The notes beneath the pieces are model-generated. The model was not told the origin of the DNA. It ran no database searches and worked only from the letters and a program-made list of their open reading frames with translations. Shown here piece after piece: positions 22,126-33,779 of a DNA stretch of 60,000 nt (within the stretch, counting starts at the first letter, position 1; the number at the start of each line of letters is the position of its first letter). The stretch lies in assembly GCA_030704615.1 (NCBI GenBank), contig CM060733.1, positions 59,460,001-59,520,000 of the forward strand, read 5' to 3'. The stretch is from Takakia lepidozioides (lineage: Eukaryota > Streptophyta > Takakiopsida > Takakiales > Takakiaceae). The position numbers were made by a program, and so were the translations under genes.

Positions 22126-22423
22126 TGTATCAATTGTCTCTCTGCACTGTCCTCAGGACACCGGATGTTATCAACAAATGAGGTTGTCTCTTCTCTTTTG
22201 ATGGGCAGAGTTTTGGGCACCTGAGCCACCGACGCTACTGTTCCGGGCGTGACTATGGAACCTCCCGACAGACGTCTTTGATCCCCATGAATGCGATACT
22301 TTGCTGGTGGAACTCTCCACTCTCACCGACTGCCAGACAAATGTGGTTTCTGAACGCATGTGCCCTCGACCTTACCCACTTTGTCATACACCTCTCTCAC
22401 TACATGTACAGTCCCTGCCCCTC
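22126..22423. other. junction region upstream of the MULE-like gene
   Basis: Rightward coding-looking sequence (DVFDPHECDTLLVELSTLTD) is visible at about 22270-22330 but not recognised. It ends at 22424, where similarity to the CACTA element begins abruptly. Confidence 0.3.
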
Positions 22424-23826
22424 GACAGAGCCACACCCCACAAAAGGCCCTGCCGTACAGAACTTACAGAAGAGACTGTCGAGGGTGTGGTCGGAATTTT
22501 CTGGATTTAATGAATCCAACACCCTCTTAGTGGATGATTCACCACACAAGGGGAAGGGGAACTCCCCTTTGAACATGGTCCATCCATTGTCGTTTGATGT
22601 CACTGGCAATGTCAGTGAGGTGCCTGATTCAGACTACATTTTAGAAACAGTCTGGCCCTACTGCCAAGATTTGTTTTGCTCCAAGGATGTGCGTGTCTTC
22701 ACAGGCACGCGGAAGCTGACCCCGACTGGCAGCTTGAATGCGGGAGATGATGGGGTCGTTGGGGGAAGTGCTTCTGTGCCCATGCAGGTGAAAGTAACCT
22801 TACTGTTTGCAACATGACATCGAAGCCAAATGAGATGTTTGTTTTGTTCCCCCTGGATGCCCTCTCACGCATGGATGGCACTATATGTTTTGCAGGGACC
22901 ACAATGAGTGGTTTTGTGTTGAATGTGAAGAAGGTGGGTCATGCGCCAAGGACCATAGTGCTACGGCGCCAGCATTCTGGATCTGCCCCCCGACATGAGG
23001 AGGCAGCGCCCAAGGTATGGTTTGTTCCCAGCCCCTCTCCGCAAACTTGCTTGGCTGGTTTCCTTTATGGATACACTTCCTGAAGCGTTGCATTGTGTGT
23101 TCATTGCAGGTGAGCAAGATGAGTGGGCTGTCCCTGACACCATCATCGCAGCAGGACGTGGTTTCCCCAGGCATGCATTCATGGCTCCTTGCTTTTGCCT
23201 GGTTTCTAGTAGGGTTATTTTTGCCAGGAAGTTGTAGTGTGCCCCTAAGCAGGGTGTTTGTTAGCTTGCTCCGTGGAGGTGTGTTTATACCATTGCAGCA
23301 ACCAGAGTTCATGTTATTCTTATCCGTCTGAGTAAACCTCTTTTCGCTGCTGCAGTTGAAGACACGTGGGCAGCTTTCCTCGGTTGCCACCCTCAGCGAC
23401 GAGCCTCGCTTCAAGGTACGTTGGTACACCCCAAATTTGCTGCTGATTCAGTATCGTGGCAACCACGATCGTTTCCATGGCCAGCTGCGCTTGACTTTCA
23501 CCCTGTCATTGCTATGTTTGATGCTGAGTGGTAGTTGATGTTGGTGTCTGTAGATATCAGATCCTGTGTTTCTCCTGAACCCCAATGACAAGCGGTCAAA
23601 GACAGCCGCCGCAAAGGCGGAAGTGGTGGGAATAGCAGGGGTTGACAAGTTCCACTGCAAGGACATTCGTTCCGGGTGGTACAAGGTGAAAGTCCACGAG
23701 ATCATGCTTCCAAGTGTTACGTTGCCTTGCCCAAATCTGGACGATGCCCCCCCCCCCCCAGACCACACTAGCGCACGTGAAAGACAAGGTGACTCTGTGG
23801 CCAAAGAAGAGTATGAGGAAAGGTGA
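22424..23826 (+). pseudogene. second copy of FCP1/HAD-like cargo, 5' truncated
   Basis: The exon 22424-22787 retains the C-terminal half of the HAD domain (ESNTLLVDDSPHKGKGNS and LETVWPYCQDLFCSKDV) but lacks the DLNG nucleophile motif. Downstream exons 23356-23415 (LKTRGQLSSVATLSDEPRFK) and 23554-23826 join in phase as in the first copy. The last exon is frameshifted relative to that copy by a longer C run at 23747-23759 and ends differently (PPPPDHTSARERQ). It cannot be a working phosphatase. Confidence 0.75.
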
Positions 23827-24945
23827 AAGTGTCAAGTGAGATTTCATGTTTGTAGTCCTTGTTGGGTGTGTAATGATACTCATAGAAGTGTGTATGATAC
23901 TCATGTTACCAGTTTTGAACATTTGGGCCATGACAGTTTATGTAATGTCCGGCAACCATGTATGTTGGCATTTTGTCTTGCTCATACGCATGTATGTCGT
24001 GACGGTCTCTTATCTGAATGCGATATCACATTTTCCTGACTTGTCGTCGTGTCCGTCCACCTTCTATGTGTATATGTGATGGTCTTTGGTCTCTCGGGAC
24101 TACGTCTATTTGGTTCATTAGCATGATGTTGTGCATGCATCGTGGTCTGTGTTCTGAGTTTCGCCCAGTATCATTGCTTCTCAATTCCCCCTACATATGG
24201 GTGAACCACTAAAACCACTAGAATGCATCAGAATCATACTTTCAGCTTAGAATGCAGGTCATTTGGACAACTCACACAAACCACTACAAGTGCTTGTTTG
24301 CAGTGCTTTCCTAGTGTAGTGCAACCAACTAGCACAGTGGCAGCGGAGTTGGCCAAAACAGTCCCGAGAGGGCACAACCACTCTGCATCTTTCCACTAGT
24401 AGTCGTACCCCTCACTACCATTGCATTGGGACGACGCCACGCGTCGACCCACACACTCTCTACATGATCCCCGTGGATTTGTCTGCCGGCAGTTGTGCAG
24501 TCGACTTCGCTAGTCGCTGTTGCCACCTGACATGTAGCACTCCAAGTTATGTGGCCGACTACGACGTAGCGTCCTGGGCCCGTGGCCACGCGGCAACATT
24601 GCCGCTTGTTGCGGCGCTGCCACATCGGCGTCCACGTCCGCGTCCATGTGCCACCGCGCCCCGGTGAGTCAGTCCACTCATCCGGAGGGAGAAGTCAAAG
24701 TCAGACCAAAAGGTCAGACACACGGGCGGCCGACCTGGTTACGCCACGTGGTTCTTCAGCATTAATCGCTGAGCAGTTGTTCGCGCGTCTGCGTCTTTTA
24801 CCACTCTAATCATTGGATGTCCAACCCAACTACCACCTCTGTTGTAACTAGTCATTTGTAACTTCCAGTCGATCCCATTTTTTTGACTTTTACGACTCAA
24901 AACGAGTCGTTACCCTAGTGGTAAATGACATGAATGCTTCTAGTG
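22424..24945 (+). mobile_element. CACTA fragment, inverted partial copy of 7832-5298
   Basis: From GACAGAGCCACACCCC onward this matches the reverse complement of 7832-5298 to the very end, including the terminal repeat (ending ATGCTTCTAGTG at 24945) and the hairpin ACGACTC-AAAAC-GAGTCGT. It is truncated on the left inside the FCP1-like exon. The bases after the terminus are CTA; the partner terminus is missing, so no target duplication can be tested. Confidence 0.9.
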
Positions 24946-25087
24946 CTAGTTATTTCCTAGCTAGTTTTACACTAGCTACCTTAAACTAAATAGTTTCATA
25001 CTAACTAGTAAATTAACTAGTGAACTAGTTAATTTAACTAACATCAATATCCACTTGACAGCTGTTGTGCGCATACATATCGTTACA
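24946..25087. other. AT-rich spacer with many CTAG/ACTAGT words
   Basis: Between the CACTA terminus and the next fragment, CTAG recurs many times (GCTAGTTATTTCCTAGCTAG, ACTAGTAAATTAACTAGTGA). No coding potential is seen. Confidence 0.5.
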
Positions 25088-25795
25088 GTTGTTATGTGAT
25101 ATGCAATGTAGTGCTTTGTCCATATGCTCATGGCATTTTGTACTGACAGTGTGTGGGTGGGCAAATACAGAAGAGACGCAAAGCGCGGAGCCCGTCACTG
25201 TCCGAGCTCGGGGCGGAGCAAAAGAACGCTTCGACTGGCACCCCATCAGAGTCTGTTTTGAGCCAGGTATGTTTTGAAGTCCGGTTTCCATTCATGAATC
25301 TGTTGTTGTACTAAGATTTGGTGGGTATGTGGGTCCCCCACGCATGGTACACGAGGGGTGTTATACCAAACCCAGCCATCTCCGAATGCCTGAAATCCCG
25401 CGCATTCGGCCTCTTCTTTTGGTTTTTAACAGTATGGGTGGGTGTTTGTATATATGCGCAGGGAGCGGGGAACTCAATGGCAGCCCACATCGGGGCCCTG
25501 GAGAGGCTTTGCGGCTCATTCTGCGGATCGGGTGAGGGGTATGGAAGCACAGCTGAAGAAGATAGTGGAACTCATGATGGGGAAAAAAAAGGGTGTGACA
25601 GGTGGCAGTATGGAAGACCCCCCTGCTGCGAACATTGTACCTGACAAGGAGGAAGTAATTGTAGTGGGTAGGGATGTGACCGAGGTCTAGCCTGTTGTTG
25701 ATGATATTCACAGTGGGGGCCAGGGTCCACTCATTGAAGAGGGAGAGGTCCAGCAAGCTGGTGGGGATGACATGGACGATGGGGGGGTCATTGCT
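25088..25795 (+). mobile_element. CACTA fragment matching TnpA exons 3-4 (copy of 8981-8278)
   Basis: This is a reverse-complement copy of 8981-8278. It retains the TnpA exon 3 (after GGGCAAATACAG, donor GTATGT at 25267) and exon 4 (GMEAQLKKIVELMMG). At the position of the TAG in the first copy it has CAG. The frame is broken elsewhere (TAG after DVTEV). It lies downstream of sequence that precedes it in the intact element. Confidence 0.85.
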
Positions 25796-26282
25796 GGGGG
25801 ATGCTATTGTGTGAGATCCCGCGAGCAGAAAATTGCATGAGCAGAAATCTGCTCACGCTTGAGGACCTACCTACCTATAACCGCGGACGTCCAGTCGACT
25901 TAGAAGACTTATTACTACGCAGAGTGGCCAGTATCAGAAGGTCGGATATGGATGCTGCTTGGATGAATGAGGGATGAATGTCGGATGAATGTTTGTGTAA
26001 CGAATGAGAGGTGGATGAATGACATAAATGAAAGATTAGATAATTGTTTGTAGTGGTAGCTCCCAAAAGCTCGGAGATGCATGAAACCATACTTGACTTG
26101 CTTGAAAATCAATTATGCTGGGTGCAGTGTATATTGCAAACTTTGAGTCCAACTTTGTTGATTGAGAAGGACCACATGTCATTTTCCCAGTTATACAACG
26201 TTGATAGAGAGGATCACATCCAATCATGAAGAAGGCAAACATGTGAACTCTTGGTTTTTAAACAAACCCTTCAAAAGAATCG
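25796..26282. other. unassigned sequence with GGATGAATG repeats
   Basis: No gene is recognised. GGATGAATG-type words recur between about 25960 and 26020. Confidence 0.4.
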
Positions 26283-27215
26283 ATTCATTCGGACAAAGAA
26301 GATCCACTGCTACAGGACGCACTGTTTAGGACGAAGGCAGAACTGTCCACAAAGACGCTAGCCCTGCTCTGCTGAAAACCATGTCTTTCGTGTAGTAGAG
26401 AAGGTGGAGATGCCAGCAGACTATACTCCTTAGCCGCAGCCTCTGCATAAGCTGGCAAATGAAATTGTGCTTGAGGACTTGGAAAAAAATCCGGGTTGGC
26501 AAAGAAGGGCAGAAACCGTGGTGTCATATGACTCCTGCAACCACACAGTAATGAGTAAAATTGGTAAATACTCTGGAAGCCAAACTGCAGCCAAACAAAG
26601 GAGCACCAAAAGGATCCGTCATGGGGTCTATGAGTTGCCACAAAAGAACATGCACTTACTTACATGAAAAATCCGAATCCACATCCAGAGCATCCGGCTC
26701 TTGCACATCCTCCTCCTCAACAATCTTCTCAGTCTGGGTTGAATGCGAGGATCCCTCAGAGAGTGGAGCGATGACTCGAGAGTAAAGCTCCTCGTCCCCT
26801 GAAACCCAAAAAGATGTCTTCATGCACACTTGCAGGCATGGAACGAAGCCCCTGTAAGATAGCGAATGAATGCACGAAACCATGTCAGAAGCCAAAACAT
26901 GAGAGAAACATGTGCAACGAAGAATGAAGAAGAGTTTTGGCATGCACCTGAGCCCATGGAGAGGTCAACCACTTTGTCACCATGCCGGCTGTATGTCTCA
27001 ATGAAGGTCTGCATGAACGCGGGCAACTTCTCCCGGGCACCTCTCCCTGGAATTCCTCCAGTCTTTTTCAGAGTCTGGGACGCATCCACATAGTTGTGAA
27101 CAACATCAGATTTGACTGGGTCGCAATCTGGGTCTATGTGCAGACCTCCTCCCCAAATGTCGAAATGCCCAACATAAGCAAGAGTGTTGGCAGGCCGAAT
27201 TCGTGACAGGCAAAT
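26283..27215 (-). pseudogene. DNA methylase (N4/N6-like) C-terminal fragment
   Basis: The block 27215-26948 reads FDIWGGGLHIDPDCD and then AFMQTFIETYSRHGDKVVDL followed by SMGS. This resembles the class 'fi..yS..GD.VlD.F.GSG' motif of DNA N4/N6-methylases. A donor at 26947 and an acceptor at 26852 restore GSGASFHACKCA in phase, followed by a TGA stop and then HLFGFQG and, in another frame, DEELYSRVIAPL. Further minus-strand sequence (AYAEAAAKEYSLLASPP) continues to about 26283. The catalytic DPPY-type motif is not present in the fragment. The 5' side is cut by the TNP2 copy at 27216. Assignment rests on one motif and its surroundings. Confidence 0.4.
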
Positions 27216-27284
27216 CAGTTGTTGAAAGCATAACGTAGTAACATGGACAACTTCTGCCACATATTCTACCATTTTTGCCCATAG

Positions 27285-29398
27285 AACTTGGTCTCATGGG
27301 AGGACATCTGGCATTTCAGGACCTCTTGTGGCGGTACCTCCTGGACCCCATGCATTGTGAGAAGAACTTCTGCGAGAACATTCTGAAGACGATCTTTGGG
27401 AGAAGGATACGATAAACGTACGAAAGGACATGGAGATTGAAGGGATACGGTCACATCTGTGGCTAAGGCCTGATCCAAATAGACCTCGCAAAGTGCTCAT
27501 GCCAGCAGCATCATACGTCCTGACCAAACCAGAGCAAGAGCACTTTTTGAAGACATTGGGAGCCATCAAAGTGCCAACCGGATTCTCGGGTGCTTTCCAA
27601 AAGCATGCCATGAACAAGAAATGGTCGGGGATGAAGTCACATGATCTACGCGTGATGATGCAGCAGATTTTGCCAGTGTGCATTCGGGGTACGATGGCGC
27701 CGGGCCCTCGAACGGCCATAATGCGTGTAAGTCGAGTGTTTAGGAAGATTTGTGCGAAGGTGTGGGATCCGAGGGACATTACATCGTTGCGTGAGGATGT
27801 GACTATGACCCTTTGTTTGCTGGAGAAAGAATTCCCTCCATCATTCTTTGACGTCATGACGCACTTGCTAGTGCATCTTGTAGAGGAGTTGCATGTGTGT
27901 GGGCCCGTAGCCAGCCGTTGGATGTACCCCATGGAGAGGTACATGAAGGATCTGAAAGGGGTATGTACGCAACATGGCACGGCCAGAGGGGAGTATGGCA
28001 GAGGGCTACATCCGGGACGAAGCCCTAGGCTTCATGACAGAGTATATGTCTTCATTTGATGCAACACAACGGCGGGTGTGGGACGAGAACGAGGAACAAG
28101 GAGTTGTAGGCGAGGTCCTAGAAGGTGGTGGAACAAAGCGTGCCATGAGCCCGCGCCTTCGGGATGTGGCACATGATTATGTGGTGAACAACACAACAAC
28201 CATGACACCATGGAGACAGTGGGTGTAAACTTACATCCCTCATGTGCTTTTCTTAATGGTCTTTGTATGCTGGAATTACCTATACTGTCACAAGTCATTC
28301 CGGCCACTATGGGAGTGGGATCGTGTACAAACAGGGTGCTTCAGACGACAACAGAGGGTGTTTTGTAGTTGGTGTTGTTGCTTGCAAGTGATTATGAAGT
28401 AGGCTGCATCACTACAATGTGCTTGAAAGGGCACAATCTGCATGTGGCATGCATGTACAGTACGGTGTTGGTCAGGGGGACTGAGTTGCAGCTTCTATTT
28501 GGTTTCTGCCATAAAGTACGCAGCGGAGAAGGTATGCCTGAAAACGGAACGGAGTGCATTTGCAAAAGCATGGCGGAGGGGCGGTCGTAGGCGCAAATCC
28601 CCGGTGGAGTACCCCACAACAATGGAGGAGCTGCAGCCCTTTGCAGTGTGGGTCAGATTTGCAGTTGCAATGTACGCATCAGAGAACGAGGACCCAGATC
28701 AGGGCATGGTGAGTCTGTCATTCCCCCCGGGGCTGATTGCCACTTCGTACCGCTCAATGAAAGCATATGGCAATCATTATAGAGTGGACGATGCCAACAC
28801 CAGACTCCTGGTAACTTATGACAGCGGAGTGGCATCATTTTTTGAACAAGAGAGTAGGAGCTGTGCACGAGATCGGAATCCAATTTCATGCCCTATGCAA
28901 TATGTAGGAGTCATCAAAGAGATCCTTAAACTAGACTATGGTCTTGTGAAGCCAATTCTATTCCGTTGTTCTTGGGTAAAAGCCAATATGGTGGGAAAGA
29001 ATGCCACCATGAAACGGGATGAGTACGGGTTCCTCCTTGCTGATTTCAGAAAAATGCTACCACCAGATGAAGAGCCATTCATCTTCCCATCGCAAGTTGA
29101 GCAAGTTTTCTTTTCAGATGACACCCATGCGCCGGGATGGAAGGTGGTTCTTTACAAGGACCCCCGGGCCAAACGAGTCATGGCCGACGTCCATGATCTA
29201 GACCTAGGGGAGAATGCCGACCACGAGGGTCTAAGGGAACCACGAAATCTACCAGATACGGCCGAACCAGTCTCTTTGGAAGGAGCAGTTACCTTTAATG
29301 AGGAAGATATTCCAGGGTTGGTAATTACTGCAAGGCAAATTGCAAATGTGGGCAGTGAAGGGGAAGATTCTTTGGATACGGACAGTGAACCCAGCTGA
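27285..29398 (+). pseudogene. second TNP2 copy, 5' truncated (DUF4218 and DUF4216)
   Basis: It repeats the DUF4218 exon and the DUF4216 exon (to stop 29396-29398), but the long first exon is missing. Two one-base changes break the DUF4218 frame: a G lost near 27400 (GGGAGAAGG for GGGGAGAAGG) and a G gained near 27958, splitting the block between the GERYMKDLKG and VCTQHG frames. The DUF4216 frame is intact with roughly 95% residue identity. Not a functional transposase. Confidence 0.85.
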
Positions 29399-29862
29399 AT
29401 CTCAGTGTCCATTAAGCTGGCAGCTCATAGGCGAGAGCTGTGCTAAGGGCTCTTATTGTCCTTAGAACCCATTTTGTAAGTCCTGCAAGTGCGCAAGGGC
29501 GAAACAGTTAATCGTATCGATAATGTCCCGGAATGTGGTCCGTACTGTCTTGTGAACAAACCTTTATTTACTTGCCAATATTGTTTCTGACATGTGAGGA
29601 GAGGATCGTTTTCATGTACGAGAAGTAGACGTGAATGTGTGAATGCCTTTTCTGGCACATCTGCATGCTTTCCAGGAACAAAGACCAATGGAATGGGGGG
29701 TGTCTCCAAAGGAGCAGGACCGGACGACACCTTTTCGTGCTTCCTTTGCTTTCCTTCTCACCATTGCTGCATTCTCCCACCTGCCCAGCAGCAGCACTCT
29801 CGAAGCAATAACATGACATATGTTGCAGCATGGTCTTCTTCACCAGTGAAGGAGCTTTTTTG

Positions 29863-30145
29863 CTACATGTACTGCCACGTCCACATTAACGTTGATCCCT
29901 GCAAGCACTTGGCAAGACCCCCCAGAGCCGCAAATCCAGCAACCACCACAAACACATCTAACTGATTGTAGAGATACAGGAATAGCTCACTTGCAGAGGA
30001 ATTGAACCTCCAGCCAAATGAATGGCTCTGCCCCTTGCAGCAAAAGTGCGATGCAAAAACAAGGTGAGTACCAAATGAAGAAACACTTACGAGGTCCCCA
30101 TCCCTCGGATGGCCTCCCACTTCTGCGGAGGAACTGTGCAGGCTT
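29863..30145 (-). pseudogene. 3' exons of the small hydrophobic-tail gene, second copy
   Basis: The last exon is conserved (FGWRFNSSASELFLYLYNQL, then DVFVVVAGFAALGGLAKCL), as is the preceding one (SSAEVGGHPRDGDL). Exons 1 and 2 lie beyond the breakpoint at 30201 and are absent. PCH to LYL and Gly to Trp replacements distinguish it from the first copy. Confidence 0.65.
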
Positions 30146-30201
30146 GACCAGCACCATTTTGCATGAATCCTAAGCCTGAATGTCAAATGCAGGTTTATGT
30201 C

Positions 30202-31285
30202 CTCCTTAAGCATGCCATCATATTCAAATCTGCATTCCCATTACATTCTTGGATGAATTTGGATCCAAACTCTATCTCTGCACCTTCAGCTATCCATGCT
30301 CTACAGAAATCATGCATACATGCTTGCCTTGGTGCTAGCAGCTGACAATGACTGCCTTCATTTGTTCTAGGAAAAACCCAATTCAGACTCATCACACTAG
30401 TTCCTATGCTCAATGGATATGTGCTACTCTCTGTATTTCAACGTGCATTTACCCTTTTGCCTTGGTTGACCCACCGTTGCCTGCTAGGGTCAGAAAAGAA
30501 GTCATTCCACAGCTTCGATGACGTCTGTGTTACCTGTTTCCCCTCACTTTCCTGTTGTCACATTGGCATCATCACTTCAAAGTCAGTCCAAACTATCAAA
30601 GATTAACTGAAGTAGCAAACTTGCAGAATTGAACATGAAATTTTAGGGCCAATTTTGATAAGAGGGGAAAAGCGCCTGAAATGTGTTGAACGCGGTGCCT
30701 TCATTAGCAGTGCCTGATTTCCAGATAGGAGCCGGCTGCTGTTGCGCTTCCACTTGACCATGTACCCATGCAGGTTTGTTGCCGCTATTGATCCACAGGG
30801 AATCATAGGTAATCTTGTGCTTGAAATCTGGCCCTCTTGGATGAATGTGGAGTCCTCGACAACCAGATTCAAGCACATGAGTACCATTGTGGGGACATGG
30901 ATTGAGAGGTACAAGGAACCCTTACAGGTAACTGGCCAATCAAAAAGTTGTGGCTGCACACTCATGTAATCCAATCTTAAAGCACCCAGTGGGCAAGTTT
31001 GACTGTTTCCCAAAAACTGACCCATGCGCAGAAAAAAGCTCAGGAAATCGTGAAACTAAAAATTAAAATTTTTTGACCGCACATTAGGTGCGTACCTACC
31101 TCATCCAGGGACACACAAATTTTGAGGCCAATCAGAGGCAGATCCACAAAACGCCACCGTTGAATGTGCGGCCCATTTTTAGACCCCACTCAACAAAATT
31201 ACATTTACTCTTCACACCTGTCCTAAATTGAATGACGGGATGAAAGCCAAATGGGCTCAAACTGCTCCCTATTCATGTTAATTAA
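30202..31285. other. coding-looking minus-strand scraps, unassigned
   Basis: Minus-strand open blocks at 30380-30205 (ACMHDFCRAWIAEGAEIEFG) and 30990-30643 (PAWVHGQVEAQQQPAPIWKS, ending FPSYQNWP before a stop) look protein-coding in composition but match no family I know. They begin right at the CACTA fragment breakpoint and may be parts of one broken gene. Confidence 0.3.
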
Positions 31286-32320
31286 TTACATTGGCTTTGA
31301 CTGAAGTCTTCTCTTCTCTTCATACATTCTCTTCACATTCCAATTTACGCAAGACATATATATATCTTCACATTCCATACGGAAGGCAACTATAAAAAGA
31401 AAAAAACGAGTATGATGCCGCTCAAATGAAGCATAGATAATGGTGTCTCTTGACCCTGAAGAGCTATTGCCTTCCGGGTGGAAACCTTTGTGAGACCAAT
31501 CGGTGGGATTGAACCGGCTTGAAGCGATATTGTAAGTTATCTTAGCTTTGAATGAGTTAATATTCTTCCTCTTCATCTTTATTAATTGTGCAAACAAATA
31601 AAATGAACCAAAAATCAACATTTCATATGACAGTATGAACTCGAACAAGTCATCTATTTCGGGTAAAGTTGATGCAATTTTTCTCTTCGAAAAAGTAGAC
31701 TCAAATTTTTTGGTGAGTATTTTGATAGGGCTTTTAGTTCTCACCCTTCACCATGCGAGCCTGCGCCGCTAGTCACAGAGTGGAATGCTGCTGCCTCAAG
31801 CAAGAAGAAAAGTTTATATGGCAACAACTTTCCCAACGATTTTTCCGTTCCTTAAGAACCGTGCAGGTTTGCCCTTTTAGGAGGTTCTTAGACGGCATAA
31901 AATCTTCAGGTAAGGACTTTTTGCGATGCGAGATTGTCTCAGGTCCCAAGCGTCCGACTCCTTTCAACCTTTTAAATAGATTGTGTTCATTGTTTTAAAC
32001 AAAAATTCATTTAACTCTTATGCTGATTTTGGTAAATCCAGGTAAAGACAAAAGAAGTAAGGCTGGCCAATGTTTTTATTTCCGACGAATTTTCACAATA
32101 TTTCGACCTCAAAAAATAAGATGGAATATTCTGTCATAAATTGCCTATTTTCTCATGGATGAATCGCCAAACTTCTCCAAATAAAATATAAATCATGGAT
32201 GAAGTTGCCAATTCTGGATGATATACATGGATGAAACTACAAATGAGGATGATTTATCCAAATTTCAGTGGATGAACAGAAAATATGGCTATTTCTTGCA
32301 AAACTCAGTAGCCACTCCTG
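31286..32320. other. AT-rich intergenic sequence, nothing recognised
   Basis: Open frames on both strands are short and AT-driven. No domain, splice pattern or repeat structure stands out. Confidence 0.4.
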
Positions 32321-32342
32321 ATATATATATATATATATATAT
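32321..32342. repeat. (AT)11 microsatellite followed by GTTTT-type repeats
   Basis: Perfect AT dinucleotide run, then GTTTTGTTTTGTTTGTTTTG at about 32355-32380. Confidence 0.95.
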
Positions 32343-32459
32343 GGAGCGAGACGTTTTGTTTTGTTTTGTTTGTTTTGTTTGTAGCGTGGTTGAGATCTCC
32401 CAAACCGCGGGGCTCCAGCCCCGGTGCTTGGTGCCCTTGGAAAGCCCTCGATGAGGAGG

Positions 32460-33420
32460 GGTGCACCGGCTTGGTCTCATGATTTTTGGACCCGTGGTGT
32501 GGGAGATGTGGAATTCTGAGTACTTTTGGTCGCTGAAAATTCGAGAAAATAGCAAAGTGGGCTTTCTTGGAGCAGTGATTGGCCCTTCACGTGCAAGATT
32601 TGGAATTTCAAATACTTTTGGTCGTTGGAAATTCGCAAAAAATAGCAAAGTGGATATATCAAGATGGGATATATCAAGATGAGGCCTCGACATGGGAGAT
32701 TGCAAAAATAGCAAAGTGGGCAATGACATAGAGATCTCCCAAACTGTAGGTCTTTGGATACATTGGGGATTGCAGTGGACACTGGAGGTCACACTTGGGC
32801 CCGTACATGGGAGATGCACTTGGATACATGAATAGAAGATTGCACTTGGGCTTAGATTTCAATTTTTCATACATGGGCCAACGACATAGGCTACACTAGA
32901 GGTCGCACTTGGCCCCAACATAGGAGACGCACCGGGATACATAAGAAATTGCACTTGGTCACAAATGACAGTGGACACTTGGGCATCTACATGGGAGATG
33001 CACTTGGATACATAAAAGATTGCACACTGGGCTTAGATGGGCCTCGACATAGGAGACGCACATGGGAGATGTCATTGGATACATATGAGACACACTTGGA
33101 TACATAGGAGATTGCACTTGGGTTTAAGTGACAATGGACACTTGGGCCTCTACACAGGAGATGCACTTGGATACATAGGAAATTGCACTTGGGCTTAGAT
33201 GGGCCCCCACATAGGAGACGCACTAGGATACATAGGAAATTGCACTTGGTCTTAGATTTCAATTATTCACACATCGGCCAGCGGCACAAGCTACCATAGA
33301 GGTCGACTTGGGCCTCGACATAGGAGACGCATTTGGATACATAGGAGATTGCACATGGGCTTAGATGACCCTAGACACTTGGGCCAAGGGCACATGCTAC
33401 CCTAGTATTGGTCAACAGGG
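32460..33420. repeat. degenerate tandem minisatellite region
   Basis: Two repeat phases are visible. At 32520-32720, CTTTTGGTCG...AAAATAGCAAAGTGG occurs twice in full and once in part. From about 32750 to 33400, GCACTTGGATACATAGGAGA and TTGCACTTGGGCTTAGATGG alternate with GACATAGGAGACGCA many times with variable spacing. No gene is supported. Confidence 0.75.
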
Positions 33421-33779
33421 AGAACCTTGGTTAACTTTATTCTGAAATATTTTGGTGGGCATTTACAATATGATATTTTCCAGATTTAAAAAAAAACTCT
33501 GAGGCTGGCTAGCACCTGTTTGAATTTGTCTTTCAAAAGTATTTAAAAAGTGCCAAGTTGAACAGTATGTCCTTCAATGTCCGGTCTGACCTAGGTCAGT
33601 CTCAACAGGGTATCTTCGCAGTATATCCTGCCCTCCAACGCGTCTTACATTACCCATCCAAAAATGTACCACAAATTTCCTGCGCGACGAGCCGATCGTG
33701 CCGATTATGGATGAACAAACTACCTCATATGGAATACAAAACTACCTCATTCGTCGCTTCAACAAACGACCGGTTAATA
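33421..33779. other. intergenic, nothing recognised
   Basis: Includes an A-run near 33488. No coding or repeat structure is supported. Confidence 0.4.

Larger units (their letters stand above)
27216..30201 (+). mobile_element. second CACTA internal fragment (copy of 16981-19972)
   Basis: Similarity to 16981-19972 begins at CAGTTGTTGAAAGCA and ends at CAGGTTTATGTC on both sides, in the same orientation and at high identity by eye. It covers the TNP2 3' part, DUF4216 and the 3' exons of the small gene, without terminal repeats. Confidence 0.9.

Noticed and set aside
27294-27980. Leftward 228-codon frame in the second TNP2 copy
   Set aside because: Antisense shadow of DUF4218, as in the first copy.
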